From JAGOTP01 sp964598725 (GTDB lineage Bacteria; Patescibacteriota; Patescibacteriia; 2-12-FULL-60-25), in assembly GCA_964598725.1 (NCBI GenBank), contig CAZRCW010000002.1, positions 124,001 through 188,000 of the forward strand: DNA of 64,000 bases, written 5' to 3'. The notes below the pieces were generated by a model, which worked only from the letters and a program-made list of their open reading frames with translations, was not told the origin of the DNA and did no database searches. Positions 1-7,327 of this stretch are shown in pieces. The first letter of the stretch is position 1. Each line of letters opens with the position of its first letter. Position numbers and translations under genes: made by a program.

Positions 1-1083
1 ATCATCGAAAGACAGCGTGACTCCGGCCGACGCATCGACGGGCGGCGCATCCGGCTTGATCACGATATCCGACTCGAGTTCCACCGCTTCTTGAAGCGAT
101 TGAAGTGCCGGCGCATTCCAGCCCAATCGATGTTCGATCGAGCCGATCTGCCAGAGATTGTCGAGGATGTTGCGCATCCAGATAAAGAGCGCAAAGAGCG
201 TCGCATTACTCTTCGTCTGCCACGCCATCCAAGCACTCAGCCCGATGACGAGGAGGAAGATGACCAAGCAGGTCAGACCTCGAAACGAGGCGTGCATCAG
301 GTACCGGAACCAGAAGGCCCGGTCTGCTGCGAGCAGCTCGGACCACTTAGTCGAGAGATAGGTACCTTCTTCTCCCTCCTTGCCGAACGCTTTGACCCGA
401 GCAACCCCTTCGCAACGACCGGTGCGATGCCGTACCCACGCGCGGAAATCCTTGTCGGACGGCGCACAGACCAGGGCAACCTGATGATTCAGGTAGAGTG
501 CCCAGCGGATGTAGATCGCTGCAATCAAGGTGACTGCGATCCCAGCCCACATGTTCACGAGCCAAATACCGACGTAGGACGTCAGCATCAGCGAGAAGAC
601 CTGAGAACCTTCTACGCACAAGAGATTCATCATCTCCTGGGCGCGTCCACGACCGCGCTCTAGCGCAGCTGGCGACAAGAGTTCACTCTCACGCAGGTGT
701 TGACCACCTGATTTGGCGAGAAAGCGCTCAGTGACTGCGAGGTCAATCGAGCCCATGTTCTCACCATAGATGATCTCCCTGAGCCGTAGCTCGAAGAACT
801 GGAGGATCCAATTCAGGAAGAGCACGCCCGCGATGGCGAAGAAGGCGAGCTTCGTCCCGTGCTCGTTTTGCTGGCTGAGCGACCAGACCAGCTTGCCAAG
901 CAGGTACGGCACAAACAGGAGTGCGATGTTGCGAAAGAGCACGATGACGGCGAGCCATTTGGCCGCCCACCGACCCTGTTTGCTCATGAGTTCGCGCCAG
1001 ATCCACAGGTAGACCTGGAGGCTCTTTCGGAGGCTCTGGCGGTAATCCTTCGGATCGATCGATTCTTCGGGTGCAGCGCTCAC
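1..1083 (-). CDS. ABC exporter, transmembrane half (3' end outside window)
   Basis: The open frame starts at a GTG (1083-1081) behind AAAGGA and runs 361 codons off the window without a stop. It begins VSAAPEESIDPKDYRQ and shows about five hydrophobic segments (near residues 43-62, 80-95, 165-190 and 275-295) with charged connecting loops. One loop, RVKAFGKEGEE, resembles the coupling-helix motif of ABC exporter membrane domains. The nucleotide-binding domain would lie beyond base 1. The substrate cannot be told; lipid, peptide or drug export is typical of the fold. It has its own promoter and a long leader with a 13-bp hairpin, like the orphan cassettes elsewhere in the window, but its G/C bias is milder. 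Seen: membrane segments, start and SD. Inferred: the exporter assignment. Confidence 0.7.
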   Translation of the reverse strand, partial: MSAAPEESIDPKDYRQSLRKSLQVYLWIWRELMSKQGRWAAKWLAVIVLFRNIALLFVPYLLGKLVWSLSQQNEHGTKLAFFAIAGVLFLNWILQFFELRLREIIYGENMGSIDLAVTERFLAKSGGQHLRESELLSPAALERGRGRAQEMMNLLCVEGSQVFSLMLTSYVGIWLVNMWAGIAVTLIAAIYIRWALYLNHQVALVCAPSDKDFRAWVRHRTGRCEGVARVKAFGKEGEEGTYLSTKWSELLAADRAFWFRYLMHASFRGLTCLVIFLLVIGLSAWMAWQTKSNATLFALFIWMRNILDNLWQIGSIEHRLGWNAPALQSLQEAVELESDIVIKPDAPPVDASAGVTLSFDD

Positions 1084-1132
1084 GGTGGATCCTTTCGGTG
1101 ATGGCTTGTTTCAGCCGGTTTTGAACGAACGA

Positions 1133-1162
1133 AAACATCTCTTGCCTGAGCAAGAGATGTTT
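1133..1162 (-). promoter_or_regulatory. Leader hairpin before the ABC exporter gene
   Basis: A perfect 13-bp inverted repeat (AAACATCTCTTGC and its complement) encloses a four-base loop. An outer pair CCGGTT/AACCGG brackets it. It lies inside the long untranslated leader (about 1084-1360) between the promoter and the GTG start. No T-run follows on the minus strand, so it looks like a leader structure rather than a plain terminator. The rest of this 299-base gap holds no gene that I can see. Confidence 0.6.
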
Positions 1163-1365
1163 CACGCGATCGAACCGGTTGGTTTATCGCAGGAAAAACG
1201 GTTGCCCAGAATTCGGCGTATCAACGCCCGTATATGCTTCACCACCAACACGAACACGCTGACACAACGCAAACTCAACGCTTGGGGAAGCGATGAGAAG
1301 CGCGGAGCGCATCAACAAGTTCGTGTTCATAAGATGGGGTGAGGTGTTAGTTGGTATAACTCGAA

Positions 1366-1394
1366 ACCTTAACCATACTAAATTATTTTGTCAA
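1366..1394 (-). promoter_or_regulatory. Sigma70-type promoter of the ABC exporter
   Basis: Read on the minus strand it is TTGACA (1394-1389), a 17-base spacer and TAAGGT (1371-1366). The -35 box lies within the last codons of the upstream DUF1361 gene. The extended -35 form TTGACAAAA is shared with several cassette promoters in this window. Confidence 0.6.
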
Positions 1395-2066
1395 ATCAGC
1401 TGGTCGTTTCCACAAACGAATGATGACATAGATCGACAACATAAATCCGCTATATAAAGCCGTAAATGCCCAAGTTCTTGGATAACTCAATGGGTCGATC
1501 ACCCGCACAACCAAGTCATGCGCTAACACGAGCGGACGATGGAACAGATCCCACGAATTCCAGCGCAAGAAACGACCGATGTAGACCCCAAAACCAGCGA
1601 GTACCAGCGAAATAACGGAGAACGTTGTCGCGACGCGCGATCCCAAGTGGCCCCGCCAAATCTCTTCCATGATGAACAACGAAAGAAATCCAGCAAACAA
1701 GGCGTTCAAGGTAAACGCAAGAATCATGACAACATCGAAACCGAGCGGCGCGAGCGTCCACTCGCTCAAACGCGCGAGATGTCCCAGATCCGTTAAGATA
1801 TAGGGTGCGTTTGGGAAGAAGAGAAGCCATAAAAAGGCTGGAATCCACACCAGCTTCCAAGCAGACAAGGGTCGCTTGGTATGCGAGACGATCCAAGCGC
1901 ACACGAGCGGTACCCAAGCTAGAACCAAGTTCCAGAGCAAAAACGCATAGGTGATTCTTCCTGTCATTAAAATACGGATCGCTAAGAGCCCAACTGGAAA
2001 CAATGATGCAATCAACAAGGAAAGACTTACGTGACGATCAATCGCTCGAAAAGACGAAAATACCAT
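1383..2066 (-). CDS. DUF1361 family membrane protein
   Basis: A polytopic membrane protein of 227 residues with about six to seven hydrophobic segments. It carries the family signature FFPNAPYILTDL in the middle, flanked by WIPAFLWLL and TLAPLGFDVVMILAF, as in DUF1361 proteins. The function of the family is unknown. The ATG at 2066 is preferred over a TTG 30 bases upstream because the family begins with a helix soon after the start; neither has a clear Shine-Dalgarno sequence. It is divergent from the ABC ATPase at 2155, so the two share the 88-base intergenic region. Its last codons hold the -35 box of the next gene's promoter. Confidence 0.8.
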   Translation of the reverse strand: MVFSSFRAIDRHVSLSLLIASLFPVGLLAIRILMTGRITYAFLLWNLVLAWVPLVCAWIVSHTKRPLSAWKLVWIPAFLWLLFFPNAPYILTDLGHLARLSEWTLAPLGFDVVMILAFTLNALFAGFLSLFIMEEIWRGHLGSRVATTFSVISLVLAGFGVYIGRFLRWNSWDLFHRPLVLAHDLVVRVIDPLSYPRTWAFTALYSGFMLSIYVIIRLWKRPADLTK

Positions 2067-2154
2067 AGTAGGTTCTATTGCATCATACAACGCCAACTCG
2101 AGCCAGCGGTGACAGCATTTGGACCATTCAACGTAAATAGTCGATAATGCTCCT

Positions 2155-2910
2155 ATGGTCGATTGCCAACGTATTTCAAAAACTTTTCAAAATGGTACGA
2201 GTTCCGTATCCGTGCTGAGCGATATCTCGTTCAGTATTCTGCCGGACGAATTCGTTGTACTCTTTGGACCGAATGGTTCAGGCAAAACTACCCTGCTGAA
2301 CATCGTCGCTGGGCTCGATCAAGACTATCGAGGAACGGTCACGATCAACGGAAAACAACCCGCCGAAGCCAACGTGGGCTACGTCTTTCAAAATTACAAC
2401 GAAGCGCTCCTGCCTTGGAAAACGGTTCTTGAAAATATCTGTTTGCCGCTTATCACAAGCGGAGTGGAACAAGAGCGAGCTGAGAAACTCGCCCTCGCCA
2501 CGCTCAAGCGAGTTAGCCTCGCAAATTTCGCCCAATCGTTTATCTACACACTCTCCGGCGGTCAGCGTCAGCTGGTCTCGATGTGCCGCGCATTCGTACG
2601 TAACCCAGACGTCCTCCTGTTCGATGAACCATGTAGCGCCTTGGATTATTCAACGACCAAACATGTTGGACGCGAGATTCAATCCCTCTGGATGCAATCG
2701 CATGTACCCGCACTCTGTGTAAGTCATGATATCGACGAAACCGTCTTCTTAGCCGACAAAGTCATTGTTCTGAGCGCCCGTCCTGGACGAATCAAAGCGA
2801 TTATCGATGTTCCGCTCCCCCGTCCGCGCACGCTCGACGTCTTCACGAGCCAAGCCTTTTTCGATATCCGTACGCAGATCCTTGAGCAATTCCATTATGA
2901 CCAAGCTTAA
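2155..2910 (+). CDS. ABC transporter ATPase, NitT/TauT type
   Basis: The energising subunit of an importer of the nitrate/taurine/sulfonate class. It has all motifs of an active ATPase: Walker A GPNGSGKTT (residues 38-46), signature LSGGQ (133-137), Walker B VLLFDEP (153-159) and the H-loop VSHD near 194. Length (251 aa) is normal. The next gene, a permease, starts inside its 3' end with a 14-base overlap, so the two are translationally coupled. No periplasmic binding protein gene lies in the window, so the substrate is unknown. The class is secure from the partner permease; the names SsuB or TauB would be guesses. Confidence 0.9.
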   Translation: MVDCQRISKTFQNGTSSVSVLSDISFSILPDEFVVLFGPNGSGKTTLLNIVAGLDQDYRGTVTINGKQPAEANVGYVFQNYNEALLPWKTVLENICLPLITSGVEQERAEKLALATLKRVSLANFAQSFIYTLSGGQRQLVSMCRAFVRNPDVLLFDEPCSALDYSTTKHVGREIQSLWMQSHVPALCVSHDIDETVFLADKVIVLSARPGRIKAIIDVPLPRPRTLDVFTSQAFFDIRTQILEQFHYDQA

Positions 2911-3655
2911 ACGCTTCGGCTATTCGATCTTCGGCGCGGTCGCGATCTTGCTTCTTTGGGGGATTGCGAGTCACTTCGAGTGGATAAGCAAGATCTTCCT
3001 TCCAAGTCCGTGGGAAGTTGTTTTGGCATTTGTCGCCAGCATCCGCGATGGATCTCTGTGGATCGATTTTCGCTCGACCTGTTTCCGCTTCATCATCGCT
3101 TTCGTGATCGCAATCGGTATTGGGACACCGATCGGCCTTCTGATGGGCTCGATCAAACGCGTGTATTATTCGTTGCAATTCTTGGTCGAGTTTTTCCGCA
3201 GCATTCCGACAACCGCACTCTTCCCGCTTTTCATCCTCTTCTTTGGCATCGGTGATCTCTCAAAGATCTCTGTCGCCGTTTGGGGAGCAGGACTGATCGT
3301 GATCGTGAACACGATGCACGGCGTGCAGCAAGTGAAGCGTCTACGCTTGTTAGTTGCAGAAAATTTAAAACTCACTCGTTTGCAAACATTTCGACATATC
3401 ATTTTTCCGGATGCGCTCCCTTCGATCGTTTCAGGCTATCGCATCGCTATCTCAATCACACTCGTAATCGTGGTCGTTACCGAAATGTTCATCGGATCTC
3501 GTAATGGATTGGGTTTACGCATCATGAACGCGCAGCTCGTCTACAACACCGCCGACATGTTCTCGGCGATTCTGACCGTTGGGTTCTTTGGGTTCTTCAT
3601 CAATAAACTTTTGGAGTACACCGAAGATAAACTGATTCACTGGAAAGGGCGTTAA
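2897..3655 (+). CDS. ABC transporter permease, NitT/TauT (BPD_transp_1) type
   Basis: Membrane component of the importer encoded with the preceding ATPase. The chosen ATG (2897) gives 252 residues beginning MTKLKRFGYSIFGAVAILLLWG. An upstream in-frame start at 2807 would overlap the ATPase far more and adds no family sequence. Six hydrophobic segments are visible. The EAA loop appears as ENLKLTRLQTFRHIIFPDALP, typical of SsuC/TauC-like permeases. The ATPase stop lies 14 bases inside this gene. The missing binding protein could be encoded elsewhere. Confidence 0.88.
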   Translation: MTKLKRFGYSIFGAVAILLLWGIASHFEWISKIFLPSPWEVVLAFVASIRDGSLWIDFRSTCFRFIIAFVIAIGIGTPIGLLMGSIKRVYYSLQFLVEFFRSIPTTALFPLFILFFGIGDLSKISVAVWGAGLIVIVNTMHGVQQVKRLRLLVAENLKLTRLQTFRHIIFPDALPSIVSGYRIAISITLVIVVVTEMFIGSRNGLGLRIMNAQLVYNTADMFSAILTVGFFGFFINKLLEYTEDKLIHWKGR

Positions 3656-3699
3656 TCCTGTCATCAACCTCTTTTCGAAAAAAGACATTCATGACAGGA
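3656..3699. repeat. Inverted repeat at the end of the ABC operon
   Basis: TCCTGTCAT (3656-3664) pairs with ATGACAGGA (3691-3699), and the inner part can also pair (CTTTT with AAAAG). It starts directly after the permease stop codon and could end transcription of the ABC operon, although the T-run is inside the hairpin rather than after it. Confidence 0.5.
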
Positions 3700-3735
3700 G
3701 GGGGCGCGCACAAGGAGCAAGTCCTCGGCACCCCC
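3700..3735 (-). terminator. Probable terminator of the 3760-4266 gene
   Basis: GGGGG (3700-3704) can pair with CCCCC (3731-3735) around an inner AGGA/TCCT stem. On the minus strand it lies just after the stop of the orphan gene and is followed, about 20 bases on, by a TCTTTTTT run. The pairing is imperfect. Confidence 0.45.
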
Positions 3736-3759
3736 AGACTGTCGATCATGGATCCTTGG

Positions 3760-4266
3760 TCAGAACGCCTGGATGCCCAGCTTCTTGCCCACGCCGAACG
3801 GCTGGCGGGCGGAGATGCTCTTGATGGGAACGGGCTTGCCCGTCACCGCATCGAGAAAGCAGATCTCGGTAACCTGCAGTGAGAGTGCCATGGTGTACTG
3901 GGTCAGCGTGAACGGACCGCCGCGACCACGCACGCGCCATTCCGGGTCCTGGTCGTCCGGGAAGCGGTAGCCAGGGAAACCGGTCGCTTCGCGCTCGAGT
4001 TCCACGATGGCTTCCGTCATCCAGGTCAGGCCGGACGACCGATCGGTGCCGACGAAGTCGGCGAGACCCCCGGCGACGAGGAAGAGGGGTCGCGAGAGGC
4101 GGTTGGTGGGGAGCTGCATGCCGGGCTCGGCCGGCAGCTCCTTGATCAGTTCTGGCGGGATGGCATCGCGCAGCCGGAGCTGCCAGCCACCCAGACGAAG
4201 GACCACTTCGTCCTTCAGCCAGGGAGTGGACGAGCGAGCCCAGGACGGAATCGTTGTAATGGCCAT
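3760..4266 (-). CDS. Orphan protein, G/C-rich cassette gene
   Basis: A soluble protein of 168 residues that I do not recognise. It has no signal peptide or membrane segment. It is rich in Trp, Arg and Pro (SWARSSTPWLKDE, GFPGYRFPDDQDPEWRVRGRGGPF) with a basic C-terminus (QPFGVGKKLGIQAF). The G/C-rich codon use (CTG, GCC, CGC, GTC) contrasts with the ABC operon beside it. It stands alone, has its own promoter (4358-4386) and a hairpin downstream, and is divergent from 4494-5210. The overlapping 222-aa frame on the same strand was rejected because it has worse codon structure. Real by codon bias and signals; function unknown. Confidence 0.65.
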   Translation of the reverse strand: MAITTIPSWARSSTPWLKDEVVLRLGGWQLRLRDAIPPELIKELPAEPGMQLPTNRLSRPLFLVAGGLADFVGTDRSSGLTWMTEAIVELEREATGFPGYRFPDDQDPEWRVRGRGGPFTLTQYTMALSLQVTEICFLDAVTGKPVPIKSISARQPFGVGKKLGIQAF

Positions 4267-4357
4267 TTTTCACCCATGAGAGTCGGACGTTGTGGTTGAG
4301 CCGTATATGAGATACGACCGGATTGATGATCGACAGAAGTGAAAGGATCGATCGATG

Positions 4358-4386
4358 AATATGCCCTATTTTACAGCTTTTGTCAA
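4358..4386 (-). promoter_or_regulatory. Promoter of the 3760-4266 gene
   Basis: On the minus strand: TTGACA (4386-4381), a 17-base spacer, then CATATT (4363-4358). It continues as TTGACAAAA, the extended form seen in other cassettes. It is back to back with the promoter at 4407-4435, with only 20 bases between the two -35 boxes. The leader contains a small CGTAT/ATACG hairpin near 4304-4318. Confidence 0.6.
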
Positions 4387-4406
4387 TCTTTCGGGTACAC
4401 GACCGA

Positions 4407-4435
4407 TTGACCACGCTGTATTTTAATGTTATGGT
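4407..4435 (+). promoter_or_regulatory. Promoter of the 4494-5210 gene
   Basis: TTGACC (4407-4412), a 17-base spacer and TATGGT (4430-4435). The start codon lies about 60 bases downstream behind a GGAGAG Shine-Dalgarno sequence. Confidence 0.6.
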
Positions 4436-4493
4436 TAAATGTCGTATCCACTGCTAGGAACGACTCCTTCAAACCCATACCGGAGAGCATGAG

Positions 4494-5210
4494 TTGACCC
4501 TTCAAACTCTGATCCATGCTGGATCACTCGAACTCCCTCGGCTTCTGCGGTTCGTGCTGATATTCGCGGGCATCGACTGCCTGTTCAGCTCGTATCTGCG
4601 GCATCAGGCGGAGAAGATCACCTCACCTGAGGCGGCCGTTCGATCGTGGCAGCGGCTCCACGGACACGTGCTTCGCACGCACGTCCTGAGCTGCCTAGCG
4701 TTTTACCTGGCCGCGTACGCACTCGACAAACTCCAACTGTGGGCAGTCCCAAGGCAGTGCGTTTGCGCCGTCGCCGACTACACAAGAGGACCCACCGCTC
4801 TAGAGAACATCCTGCGCTACGCCTTCATCGGTGTCGGCGCGGAGGGATGCTTCACGATGGCTTTCGATCGGAAACCGCACGGGTACTCATCCGTCTGGTA
4901 TCTCCCGATCTACGTCCTGATCCCCGTGTGGGCAACCTGGTCGCAGATGCTGATCGGTTCCTGGCCGGTCTGGGCGCGGGGCCTCGTCCACATGGGAATG
5001 ATCTACCTAGGCGAGCTCTTTTGGATGTCCGTCCTGCGCAAGTGGAACGGCCGTTCACCCTCCCAGGACGAGTACGAGCGTGGCAAATATCACTTCCGAG
5101 CACTCATCCGCTACGACCTATGCTACGCTTGGCTCATTGCTGGCCTCGTGTTCGAGCTGATGGTCGTGAGCCAGTCCGGCCGACTCCCCAACTACTCCTG
5201 GCGGTGGTAA
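4494..5210 (+). CDS. Orphan polytopic membrane protein, cassette gene
   Basis: A protein of 238 residues with a TTG start behind GGAGAG; the nearby ATG is out of frame and closed at once. About five hydrophobic stretches are visible: LLRFVLIFAGIDCLF, LSCLAFYLAAYAL, YLPIYVLIPVWATW, VHMGMIYLGELFWM and CYAWLIAGLVFELMVV. There are many Trp and Tyr residues and charged loops such as RKWNGRSPSQDEYERGKYH. I do not recognise the family; the layout vaguely recalls fatty-acid-hydroxylase or desaturase-like membrane proteins, but the His clusters those need are absent. Codon use is rich in G/C. The gene stands alone with its own promoter and terminator. Confidence 0.65.
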   Translation: MTLQTLIHAGSLELPRLLRFVLIFAGIDCLFSSYLRHQAEKITSPEAAVRSWQRLHGHVLRTHVLSCLAFYLAAYALDKLQLWAVPRQCVCAVADYTRGPTALENILRYAFIGVGAEGCFTMAFDRKPHGYSSVWYLPIYVLIPVWATWSQMLIGSWPVWARGLVHMGMIYLGELFWMSVLRKWNGRSPSQDEYERGKYHFRALIRYDLCYAWLIAGLVFELMVVSQSGRLPNYSWRW

Positions 5211-5225
5211 CACCTCCGCTCCTCA

Positions 5226-5291
5226 CCGCGTGACCGTGAGACGAAAGCTGCATCGCCTGATGCGCCCTCCGTCTCGGCACGCGGCTTTTGT
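5226..5291 (+). terminator. Terminator after the 4494-5210 gene
   Basis: CCGCGTG (5226-5232) pairs with CACGCGG (5278-5284), extended inward by GAGACG/CGTCTC, with an apical GCATC/GATGC hairpin. CTTTTGTTT follows on the plus strand, fitting an intrinsic terminator. Confidence 0.6.
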
Positions 5292-5296
5292 TTATG

Positions 5297-5342
5297 TAAA
5301 AAGACGAGTCCCGGGATGGCGTATCACTCGCCGATCCCGGGA
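5297..5342 (-). terminator. Terminator of the Nudix-like gene
   Basis: TCCCGGGAT (5309-5317) pairs with ATCCCGGGA (5334-5342), and GGCG/CGCC continues inside. Read on the minus strand the hairpin is followed by CTCGTCTTTTT, a good intrinsic terminator for the gene ending at 5359. Confidence 0.7.
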
Positions 5343-5358
5343 TCTAGGGTGAAGGTTT

Positions 5359-5808
5359 TTAAGACCCTCGGTACCCGTTACCACCAGCTGAGGTGGTACG
5401 GTATTTCGCTACGACCAGGTCGTAGGCAGTGCGGTGGAGTGGCGGTAAGACGCACTCAGGAAGAGCGGTCGGCCAAAGACTCATCCGACTCGGCCGCTCT
5501 CCTTGTTGTACGAAGTCGTCTCGATCATCCGCAAAGAACCGAACCGTGCAGATGATGGCAACCCCGCTCTTAGTGAGAACATCGACTGGTACCAGGCGCT
5601 TGGGATCAAGCTTGACTCTGGCCACCTCAAAGAGTGTCCGTGCCATTCCATCGCGCCAGTCTTCATTCGGCTTTAAAGCCGCCTCAATCAGGCTGTGTTT
5701 GCACGGAGCCTCATCCCCGTGATCGATCAGGAGCAGTCGCCCGTCTGGCAGCCAGGCAACGAGAACGACCGTCGCCGTTGAACCGTTGAATGAATCTTGT
5801 GTTTCCAA
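5359..5808 (-). CDS. Nudix-fold protein with degenerate Nudix box
   Basis: About 149 residues. The N-terminal part (ATVVLVAWLPDGRLLLIDHGDE) looks like the first strands of a Nudix hydrolase. The following segment EDWRDGMARTLFEVARVKL sits where the box GX5EX7REUXEEXGU should be, but the canonical RE and EE pairs are replaced by RT and EV, so metal binding and pyrophosphohydrolase activity are doubtful. A TTG start (5808) is chosen because GGAGG lies five bases before it; a GTG 12 bases further up has no ribosome site. The gene stands alone with its own promoter and terminator. Codon use is intermediate, so membership of the cassette group is uncertain. It could be a binding or regulatory Nudix protein. 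Confidence 0.65.
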   Translation of the reverse strand: METQDSFNGSTATVVLVAWLPDGRLLLIDHGDEAPCKHSLIEAALKPNEDWRDGMARTLFEVARVKLDPKRLVPVDVLTKSGVAIICTVRFFADDRDDFVQQGERPSRMSLWPTALPECVLPPLHRTAYDLVVAKYRTTSAGGNGYRGS

Positions 5809-5837
5809 GAACCCCTCCACGCAAAAGGTGCAGGGGT

Positions 5838-5866
5838 TCTATACCGTATTCTTTTTAAGAAATCAA
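5838..5866 (-). promoter_or_regulatory. Promoter of the Nudix-like gene
   Basis: Minus strand: TTGATT (5866-5861), a 17-base spacer, TATAGA (5843-5838). The expected start point leaves a leader of only about 20 bases before the TTG start. An inverted repeat AGGGGTTC/GAACCCCT (5809-5839) spans the start point. Confidence 0.6.
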
Positions 5867-5887
5867 TTCTTTCTCAAGAAGATCGGC

Positions 5888-7318
5888 CTACAATTTGCGG
5901 ACTTCGACTAAGTTCACATTTCCAGACTCTCCTAGTGGCTCACCCGCTACAATAACAATCTCATCCCCTGCTTTTAAGATCCCTTGTTTCAAGATGAGGG
6001 CAAATGATTTCTCAATCAGATCACGCATCCGACGACAAGCCGGGATATGTAACGGAACGACACCGCGTGAGAGAACCAACTGACGTACAACGCGCTCGCT
6101 GGTAGATGCCACAAAGATCGGTACGCCTGGACGCTCACGGGAAACGAGACGTGCTGCCTTTCCGGACAAGCTAGAAACCAAAATTGCTTTCGCATTGCGT
6201 GCACGCGCTAACAAGACAGAGATATTCGTCATCGCTTCTTGGGTCGAAGCCGTTACATGCAAATGTGCTTCACCGCTATTCAAGAGCTCTTGTTCTGCCT
6301 CAACAATAATCGAAGACATCGTTTGTACCGCTTCAACCGGGAAGGAACCGGTCGTGGTCTCACCCGACAACATAGTCGCGTCCGTCGCATCGATGACGGC
6401 ATTCGCGATATCAGACACCTCGGCACGCGTTGCCCGTGGATTCCGGATCATTGAATCTAACATCTGGGTTGCTACAATCACTGGCTTCGCCATTTCGAGG
6501 CAGGCCTGGATAAGCCTCTTTTGAACAAATGGAACCTTCGACGCCGGGATTTCGATCCCCAAATCACCGCGCGCCACCATAATCCCATCGGCCTCAGCCA
6601 CAATCTCCTCCATCGCCTCGACTGCCTCTGGTTTTTCCACTTTCGCAATGATTTTGAGCGGTGCATCAACAACCACGCCCGTTTCGCGCTCGTAGCGCTG
6701 AATCAGACGACGAAGTTCACGTAAATCCTCGGCTGAACGTACGAAAGACAACGCCACCCAATCAACCCCTTGTTCTATTCCAAAGCGAAGATCATCTTTG
6801 TCTTTTTCGCTCATGGCGGAGATGGTCGTCTTCGTCTCTGGGAGGTTCATGCCCTTGTGCGATAAAAGAACTCCACCCTGGGTCACACGACAGATTACAT
6901 CCTCACCTCGCACCTTTTCGACGACTGCGGACAACAACCCATCATCGAACAGCATCTGCTGACCTGGACGCACATCTTTATGCAGAAGCGGGTACGTCAC
7001 CGGCAACTTTGTCGGGATTTTGGCTTTCCCGGTCGTAAACGTCACCGCATCCCCTGTTTTTAGGGTGATACCTTCTTTTGGAAGATCTCCAACACGAATT
7101 TTCGGACCCTGGAGATCTTGAAGAATCGCGATCGGTCTTCCCAATTCCTTCGAGACTTTTCGAATCTGACGGATATTTTCCGCAAACCCTTCGTGCGTCC
7201 CGTGTGAAAAGTTCAACCGACAGACGTCCATCCCCGCCTCAATCAACTCAACGAGCTTGTCGTGACTTGAACTTGAGGGACCGATAGTACAAACGATTTT
7301 CGTGCGTTTCTGGATCAT
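5888..7318 (-). CDS. pyk: Pyruvate kinase
   Basis: Transfers phosphate from phosphoenolpyruvate to ADP, the last ATP-forming step of glycolysis. The 476-residue product has the usual order. The N-terminal barrel begins TKIVCTIGPSSSS. Substrate loops are LQDLQGPKIRVG and IIAKVEKPEAVE, and the family signature is MVARGDLGIEIP, followed by MLSGETTTGSFPVEAV. A C-terminal regulatory-type domain follows (residues about 355-476). It lies nine bases after htrA and is the last gene of the long minus-strand run. With gap, pgk and eno in this window it completes most of the payoff phase of glycolysis. Confidence 0.97.
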   Translation of the reverse strand: MIQKRTKIVCTIGPSSSSHDKLVELIEAGMDVCRLNFSHGTHEGFAENIRQIRKVSKELGRPIAILQDLQGPKIRVGDLPKEGITLKTGDAVTFTTGKAKIPTKLPVTYPLLHKDVRPGQQMLFDDGLLSAVVEKVRGEDVICRVTQGGVLLSHKGMNLPETKTTISAMSEKDKDDLRFGIEQGVDWVALSFVRSAEDLRELRRLIQRYERETGVVVDAPLKIIAKVEKPEAVEAMEEIVAEADGIMVARGDLGIEIPASKVPFVQKRLIQACLEMAKPVIVATQMLDSMIRNPRATRAEVSDIANAVIDATDATMLSGETTTGSFPVEAVQTMSSIIVEAEQELLNSGEAHLHVTASTQEAMTNISVLLARARNAKAILVSSLSGKAARLVSRERPGVPIFVASTSERVVRQLVLSRGVVPLHIPACRRMRDLIEKSFALILKQGILKAGDEIVIVAGEPLGESGNVNLVEVRKL

Positions 7319-7327
7319 AATAAAGAA

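Noticed and set aside
91..663. A 190-codon plus-strand frame over the window start
   Set aside because: The minus strand carries a continuous membrane-domain frame from 1083 to base 1 with a start and ribosome site; the plus frame has no such support.
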